A DNA stretch of 64,000 nt from Eriocheir sinensis (Eukaryota; Arthropoda; Malacostraca; Decapoda; Varunidae): assembly GCF_024679095.1 (NCBI RefSeq), contig NC_066553.1:1810994-1874993 (forward strand), given 5' to 3'. Position 1 is the first letter of the stretch, and each line of letters starts with the position of its first letter. The notes beneath the pieces are model-generated. The model was not told where the DNA came from. It saw nothing but the letters and a program-made list of their open reading frames with translations, and made no database searches. Position numbers and translations under genes: made by a program. Shown here in pieces: positions 58,868-64,000 of the stretch.

Positions 58868-59135
58868 TTTGGGTTAGGACGGTATTTTGGGGTTAAGACC
58901 GTCTTCTTGGGTTACGACCTCATTCTTGGACTAAGACTTGGGTTAGGACCGTATTCTTGGACTAAGATTTGGGTTAGGACTGTATTATTGGGTTAAGACT
59001 TGGATTAGGACCGTATTCTTGGGTTAAGACTTGGGTTAGGACCGTTTTCTTGGGTTAAGACTTGGATTAGGACTGTTTTCTTGGGTTAGGACTTGGTTAG
59101 GACTTGGGTTAGGACTTCGGTTAGGACCGTTGACT
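58868..59135 (+). repeat. Degenerate GGGTTAGGAC minisatellite
   Basis: GGGTTAGGACCGTATTCTTG, GGGTTAAGACTT and GGATTAGGAC segments alternate with roughly 16-17-bp half-units and 34-36-bp full units, about 14 half-units in all. Every half-unit contains TTAGGA or TTAAGA. Confidence 0.8.
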
Positions 59136-59254
59136 TAAACAGTAAAGGAAAACATAATATAAACGTTTAAATAAAGAAATTGAAGCATAAAAGATAAACA
59201 AATGAATAGACGGATGAACACATACCGTACAATACATTCACAGATAAATACACT

Positions 59255-59716
<462 letters not shown>

Positions 59717-60044
59717 GGGGTATTTCAAGAGTCGACTAACCAGTTTTGCCATTCATAATTCCCTCTCGTACTGGTGAAATCCGGAACACTGAATAGGCTA
59801 CTCTCCTCTAGTACAGGTTCACCTCCTCCTCCTCCTCCTCATATTTTTCGTTCCACCACTCATTTTCTATTGTCACATTTGCATTAAGGGAGAGAAGCTT
59901 CTGAAATTCACGTTAATGGCTTGCTTGCGTATATCTATGGAAACTGTTGTCGGTGTTTGTTTGGCTATTCATGCATTCTGTTGTTGGGGAACTTAATTCT
60001 TGGACTTTGTGAGTGGCTTGTGTGTTCACCTACGTTGGACATTC

Positions 60045-60160
60045 CTACCTACTGCATCGATCATGTTGCTACCCCTAACTGCCTGGGGGTTGGGATGGCA
60101 TGTTCCTCCCTTCTCCCTTGTTGTTTATCTGCAGTAGTAAACCATCAATCAATCAAGAGC
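60045..60160 (+). mobile_element. Possible LINE 3' UTR tail
   Basis: TGCCTGGGGGTTGGGATGGC, TTGTTTATCTGCAGTAGTAA and a closing CATCAATCAATCAA tetramer tail resemble retrotransposon 3' ends with short tandem tails. No coding part or second copy is present in the window, so this is weak. Confidence 0.3.
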
Positions 60161-60199
60161 GTAAAAGACCCCGTTACAAAGAGAGAAGCCTCCCCCGTG

Positions 60200-60560
60200 C
60201 GTGGTCGTCTGTCAAGTGTCAATGTCAACAAACCGCTGAGGAGACGCTGGCCGCCCCGCCCCTGCACCACACACCAACACCAGCCACGAGCAACCTGCAC
60301 TGCCGGGGCATTAGAGGCCGTGGTGCCATGGCCTGACCAGTAACCAGACTCCCAAAACACTGAACAAGAAGAGCTGGGCCACTCACGGCGCCACCCTAGG
60401 ACATGGGCGGCGGGCGGCGCGGCACTGATGGTTGGGGTTGTTAGCGTGGCGGGGCGCCCGTGGCTTAGTAGCGGCTTGTTGGGTATGCTTGCACGGCTTG
60501 GCGGGGCTTGTCTTGGCTGCAGTGCTGCCGTGTAGGGGGCAACCCGTGTTGCTGTTTGAG
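60200..60560 (+). promoter_or_regulatory. CpG-rich region, candidate prolyl hydroxylase promoter
   Basis: GC-rich, CpG-dense DNA includes GGCCGCCCCGCCCCTGC (GC boxes, 60249-60265) and GGGCGGCGGGCGGCGCGGC (60404-60422). It stands out from the AT-rich flanks and lies 1.2-1.5 kb upstream of the first coding exon. That exon begins at a splice acceptor, so a non-coding first exon is expected hereabouts. No TATA box is seen. The role is inferred from composition and position. Confidence 0.45.
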
Positions 60561-61737
60561 TTATATCAACATATTGAAAATTTGAGATTCTAACTTAGCC
60601 CACCTCGACCCGCCCCCCTCGAGGGTCACTATAAGACAGATGAATGTACATGACCCTTCTAACTGTGGGAGGGACTTTGCCCCCTGTGTACTCACATTTC
60701 ATCGCATCAGGCATGGTCATATTATAACTCCACATTTCCACAACAAATGAGGCCTCAAATACTCAGATGAACTGAAAGAAAACTATCAGATAGAAAAAAA
60801 GTACCAAAAATAGTAATCTTGCAGAAAGTTCTGGACTGAAGCACATCTAACTTTGAAGTATCTCTCCTTATATTCAAGATGTGCTCAGACACGATAAATA
60901 CATCATTTGTGACCAATGTTTTGAGAAGAAGACATTGAGACTTAAGAACATCATCAAGTTTTGTAAAACATTTCCTATAAAAAATCCTTCATCATATGAT
61001 CATGTCACCACAAAATAAGCTTTCATAGATAGGAAATAGGTTAAATGATCTCAGACTGGTAAGGGAGGTGACCCAGACCAGTTGTGTTCTTGTTTGTGTT
61101 GCAGCCATTGCAAGGAACACACTGCTTTTTATCACTATTCCAACTCACTTTCACATTTAAATGATTTAATTTTTGCTTTCATCAGTTGTAAACCACCTTG
61201 TTAGTTACCATAGGTTGGCTTCATCATATTTGTCCACCTCACTCCAAGCCATTCCTGAGTCCTGACATACTAATTTTTAAGATATTGCATATTTGCTGCT
61301 TTGACTATATGAAATGTCTTCCAGGAAATATCTGGAAATGGATGAATTGTCATCAGTTTTACTTTTTGTTATATTGAATTTTACAATATATGTGACAGTA
61401 AAGTGAAGGAGGAAAAACGATATCCACTTGGGTTATGGGTAGCGTAGCAAAAACTGGAAAAGTAATGATGTACATTCAGTCCCAAGAAATTCTCATACAT
61501 AACAGAAATGAGTAATCACTGCAGTGATGTCTGTCCTTTGTTGTCCAGGTCAACCCAGTCCAACTCTGTAACTAAACTCCAGCAAAGTCATCAAAGCCTA
61601 GAAAAAAAGTTACCTAACCATACAGCTTCATAAATTCAACTGACCTAATCATATCAACCCAGACATGTTGCACGGGCATGTCACAGTAATTTAATGACCT
61701 AGACAAGTCGTTCACTAACAGTTCTCTATCCTTGCAG
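60560..61737 (+). other. Unique sequence, probable 5' UTR intron
   Basis: This AT-rich, non-repetitive stretch contains no exon I recognise. It ends in the pyrimidine-rich acceptor TCTCTATCCTTGCAG before the start-codon exon. Confidence 0.45.
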
Positions 61738-61744
61738 GTGAAGC

Positions 61745-61914
61745 ATGTGGTGGTTGGTGGCGGCAGCAGCCGTGGCCGTTGTGGCCCCCTGCCACGGCGA
61801 GGTGTTCACGGCCATGACAGACATGAGTCGCCTCCTTGCCACCGAGGGGGAGATGATCAGGGCCATCGAGAACTTCATTGTTGCACAAGAGGAAAAGCTT
61901 GAAAAGCTGAAAAG
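61745..61914 (+). CDS. Prolyl 4-hydroxylase alpha subunit, exon 1 of coding region
   Basis: This encodes the start of the collagen prolyl 4-hydroxylase catalytic subunit. The enzyme hydroxylates proline in collagen-type repeats in the ER lumen using Fe(II), 2-oxoglutarate, O2 and ascorbate, in complex with protein disulfide isomerase. Residues 1-18 (MWWLVAAAAVAVVAPCHG) are a signal peptide. EVFTAMTDMSRLLATEGEMI then IENFIVAQEEKLEKLKR is the N-terminal helical dimerisation segment, matching the family's usual L-x-x-L...L-x-x-Y-I-x-x-E-x-x-K-L-x-x-L-K. The ATG follows a splice acceptor by 7 bases. The exon ends AAAAG/GTTAGT with two bases of codon 57, completed by the next exon. This is the first ATG in frame with the signal peptide. 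Confidence 0.93.
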
Positions 61915-62156
61915 GTTAGTACATTTTATACTAGTACTTTGTAGCGGGCCTGGGTGGGGCAGGGTGGAGCTGACCACAGTGGTTAGGGTAAGTGACACCT
62001 TTGTTACCCACAGGATTCAGTGCCTTGTGTATTCAGAGACCTCATGTTTCTGACCTGCTTTAAGATCAGTTTGTTTGGATATGCATTTTTTTTTTATTAT
62101 ATTTACTTAGCCTTAAAGATATCTGCATCAATTCAACATCCAATATCTTCTACCAG

Positions 62157-62311
62157 GGATTTATTTGAGATGGAGCGCATCCACGACTTGGCTGCCCACT
62201 CACCTGACGACTTCCTGGCCAACCCCATCAATGCCTACCTGCTAGTCAAGAGGCTCACCGTGGACTGGGCGGACCTGCAGGACGTCATGACCGACAACAG
62301 CATGGGCAAAG
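62157..62311 (+). CDS. Prolyl 4-hydroxylase alpha subunit, exon 2
   Basis: Completing Arg57, this exon adds DLFEMERIHDLAAHSPDDFL and NPINAYLLVKRLTVDWADLQ (residues 58-97) and ends ...NSMGK. In the family this is the second part of the N-terminal dimerisation domain: the P-x-x-F...NP-x-N-A-x-x-L-x-K-R-L...W pattern is conserved. The acceptor is CTTCTACCAG and the donor AAAG/GTACTG. One base is left over to start codon 109. The preceding intron is 242 bp, tiny compared with the ceramidase introns. Confidence 0.93.
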
Positions 62312-62667
62312 GTACTGTGCCGCATGATTTAGTGATTCTTTTTATTTATTCTTTTACTATGCATAATTTTTTTGTGTGTGTGTTTAGTTTACATTAGTAT
62401 TTTTAACCAGTTTTGTGTATGTAAGTCAAAATTATTATCTAGCTCATAAATCCATTGTCTGACACCACTCTAAAGTTATCACTCATGGATTATTGTGATG
62501 AAGTTTTCAGTTTTAAGACATGCGAAGCTTTATATACTTAGAATTTTATGGTCTACAGAGGTTCAAAAATATCGGCCAAGGTTAGTTTATCCCCTAAAGG
62601 CACTTCCGTACACCAGTTTGTATAATATCAGAAACTGTCTTGAAGTGCCAACCAAACCATTTTCCAG

Positions 62668-62841
62668 CGATGCTCAACAACCTGACGAGCATGGCCGACT
62701 TCCTGCGCTGGCCCGACGAGGAGGACCTGAACGGTGCTGCCACGGCCCTCATGAGGCTGCAGGACACCTACAACCTGGACACGTCTCAGCTGGCACGGGG
62801 GCAGATCCTGGGCAAGAAGCAGGCCTATAGGGAGCTCACTG
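62668..62841 (+). CDS. Prolyl 4-hydroxylase alpha subunit, exon 3
   Basis: Completing Ala109, this exon encodes MLNNLTSMADFLRWPDEEDL, NGAATALMRLQDTYNLDTSQ and a GKKQAYRELT end (residues 110-166). The P-x-x-E/D-D-L-x-G-A-A-x-A-L-x-R-LQDTYNLDT block is among the most conserved N-terminal motifs of the family and marks entry into the peptide-substrate-binding domain. The acceptor is CATTTTCCAG and the donor CACTG/GTAGGC, with one base carried over. The flanking introns are 356 and 354 bp. Confidence 0.94.
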
Positions 62842-62849
62842 GTAGGCTG

Positions 62850-63080
62850 TACTTCTTTTTTTTCTTCTTTGTTTATAATCCATCTCCCTTTCGATAATCC
62901 TCCTCTGTCTTGCTCGATCCAGTGCTAATCCTTCCTGTATTTCTAACACTATCAATTCTTGTTGCACTGTTCCTCTCCATGTTCTCCTTGTTGTTACTTG
63001 GTCAATATTCTGCTCCACAGTCTCAGCAACTCTGCATCGCACATACCTATTAGTTATGTCGTTTTGTTTATGCATTCCTT
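62850..63080 (-). pseudogene. Probable LINE ORF C-terminal relic in prolyl hydroxylase intron 3
   Basis: The minus strand encodes VRCRVAETVEQNIDQVTTRR, TWRGTVQQELIVLEIQEGLA and LDRARQRRIIEREMDYK. The W-x-x-x-(V/I)-x-x-x-L-x-x-L-x-I-x-x-x-x-A-x-DR-x-x-x-R-x-x-I pattern resembles the extreme C-terminus of some endonuclease/reverse-transcriptase polyproteins (usually ...A-x-DR-x-x-WR-x-x-I). The usual W is a Q here. It is a short relic antisense to the host gene, so the assignment is tentative. Confidence 0.5.
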
Positions 63081-63195
63081 GATGTGCAGGGTACATATCA
63101 GAAGCAGTCATCCCCATAAATCAAGACACAAATAAATATCATGGTTTCAATGTTATAGCATCACTTTCACCATGTGAAATGTTCTATGTTTCCAG

Positions 63196-63527
63196 CGGCT
63201 GACTGCTTTGAGCTTGGCCGCCAGAGCTACAACTCAGGAGACCACTACCACACCACACTGTGGATGACGGAGGCCCTGAGCCGCCAGGAGGCCGAGAACA
63301 ACAAGACAGTGGAGCACGCAGACATCCTGGAGTACCTGGCATTCTCAACCTACATGCAAGGCAACATCCGCCAGGCCCTGAAGCTTACCGATGAGCTGCT
63401 CCTGGAGAGGCCTAACCACCAGAGGGCACAGGGGAACAAAGTGTACTACGAGGAGGCACTCAGCACACAGGAGGCCGCACGGAGAGGGGAGGACAGGGAT
63501 TCCTTGGGCGAGGAGGCTGTGGAAAAG
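63196..63527 (+). CDS. Prolyl 4-hydroxylase alpha subunit, exon 4 (peptide-binding TPR domain)
   Basis: Completing Ala167, the exon encodes ADCFELGRQSYNSGDHYHTT, LWMTEALSRQ and then EYLAFSTYMQGNIRQALKLT plus DELLLERPNHQRAQGNKVYY. D-C-F-E-L-G-x-x-x-Y...D-Y/H-H-T-x-L-WM-x-x-A-L is the first helix pair of the tetratricopeptide-like domain that binds proline-rich substrate. Y-L-A-F-S-x-Y-x-Q-G-N-x-x-x-A-L-x-L-T-x-x-L-L is the second. The exon has 110 whole codons (168-277) and a phase-0 donor GAAAAG/GTAACA. The catalytic domain with the H-x-D...H iron ligands and the 2-oxoglutarate lysine must lie beyond base 64000. Confidence 0.95.
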
Positions 63528-64000
63528 GTAACAATAAAATATTGGTGAGAATTGTGGAAAAGCTAAAAAATGTAGTGTTGCTGTCAGTCCCGTGGATGTG
63601 ATGCTGCTCAAATTATGAAATACATGTTTCTGCTTAATGATAGCTACCCAAGAAGATACACTTGTGGTGCAGGAATGTAGAATAGTTGTGTGCTTCGGTG
63701 GGTGGTTTTCCCATGCTTGTGTAACATGATTTACACTCCTCATGATTATATTGGAGGCACTGAATACACTGCAGGATAGTTCAGTGACACATATAAATAT
63801 GCTGTTAATGGAGAAAATAGTTTTGTGAATACTACTACTTATAATCAGTAGGAGAAAGTAGGACCATTAGTTTTCTTACCAACTTCAGCACTTTTAAAAA
63901 CAACCTTAAAAAATTCTTGACAACATGTAAGAGCAGACTCCCTGGAAGATGTCAGTTGGGCAGCTGTCACCACCTCACATCAGCTACTTATGAAGACTTC
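63528..64000 (+). other. Prolyl 4-hydroxylase intron 4 (start)
   Basis: Unique AT-rich sequence. From about 63884 to the window edge a frame reads TNFSTFKNNLKKFLTTCKSR then LPGRCQLGSC, vaguely like a retrotransposon ORF C-terminus (FK-x-x-LK-x-FL). It has no splice acceptor in a fitting position and is not part of the hydroxylase family. No firm assignment is possible. Confidence 0.4.

Noticed and set aside
59921..60343. Plus-strand frame of 140 codons upstream of the prolyl hydroxylase gene
   Set aside because: It spans a possible retroelement tail and CpG-rich DNA, with no signal, domain or conserved motif. It is probably chance.

Overview
The window looks like nuclear DNA of an arthropod, most likely a decapod crustacean and perhaps a crab. 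The reasons are the interstitial (CCTAA)n block, which is the arthropod TTAGG telomere repeat; the extreme density of dinucleotide, trinucleotide and minisatellite repeats; the large introns; and several non-LTR retrotransposon tails of a style I associate with decapods. The species call is inference. Nothing bacterial or plasmid-like is present. Nearly all long open frames are translations of simple repeats and are not genes.

Two protein-coding genes can be supported, both incomplete. The first is a neutral ceramidase on the minus strand. Its signal-peptide exon is at 34593-34423 and its second coding exon at 25564-25421, with an 8.9 kb intron between them. The following intron must exceed 25 kb, because no later exon is visible down to base 1. 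The second is a prolyl 4-hydroxylase alpha subunit on the plus strand. Four exons (61745-61914, 62157-62311, 62668-62841, 63196-63527) encode residues 1-277, and the catalytic half lies beyond the window. The genes are divergent, about 27 kb apart. They act in unrelated processes, sphingolipid breakdown and collagen maturation.

Layout. 1-25 kb: ceramidase intron made of homopurine or homopyrimidine tracts, (GT)n, (GA)n and (GGA)n, a 35-bp minisatellite, a telomere-like block (7.6-7.9 kb), a 103-bp satellite that turns into a 68-bp satellite (12.9-15.4 kb), and a 26-bp minisatellite that grew from a retrotransposon 3' end (18.6-19.1 kb). 25.4-34.6 kb: ceramidase exons 1 and 2 and their intron, with 144-, 31- and 41-bp arrays, LINE tails, and a tandem array that appears to copy the exon-1 splice donor. 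34.6-60 kb: intergenic or 5' intronic DNA with very long (AC)n, (CT)n and (AT)n runs, more tandem arrays, two tRNA-derived SINE copies, two hAT-like MITEs, LINE reverse-transcriptase fragments, and an inverted-repeat element at 57.5-57.9 kb with outward-facing promoter-like motifs. 60.2-60.6 kb: CpG-rich, promoter-like DNA upstream of the prolyl hydroxylase exons.

The main theme is that retrotransposon ends and other short unique segments, possibly including an exon-intron junction, have repeatedly been turned into tandem arrays. I found no convincing new multi-gene system. The inverted promoter-like element and the donor-site array are the best candidates for new biology.
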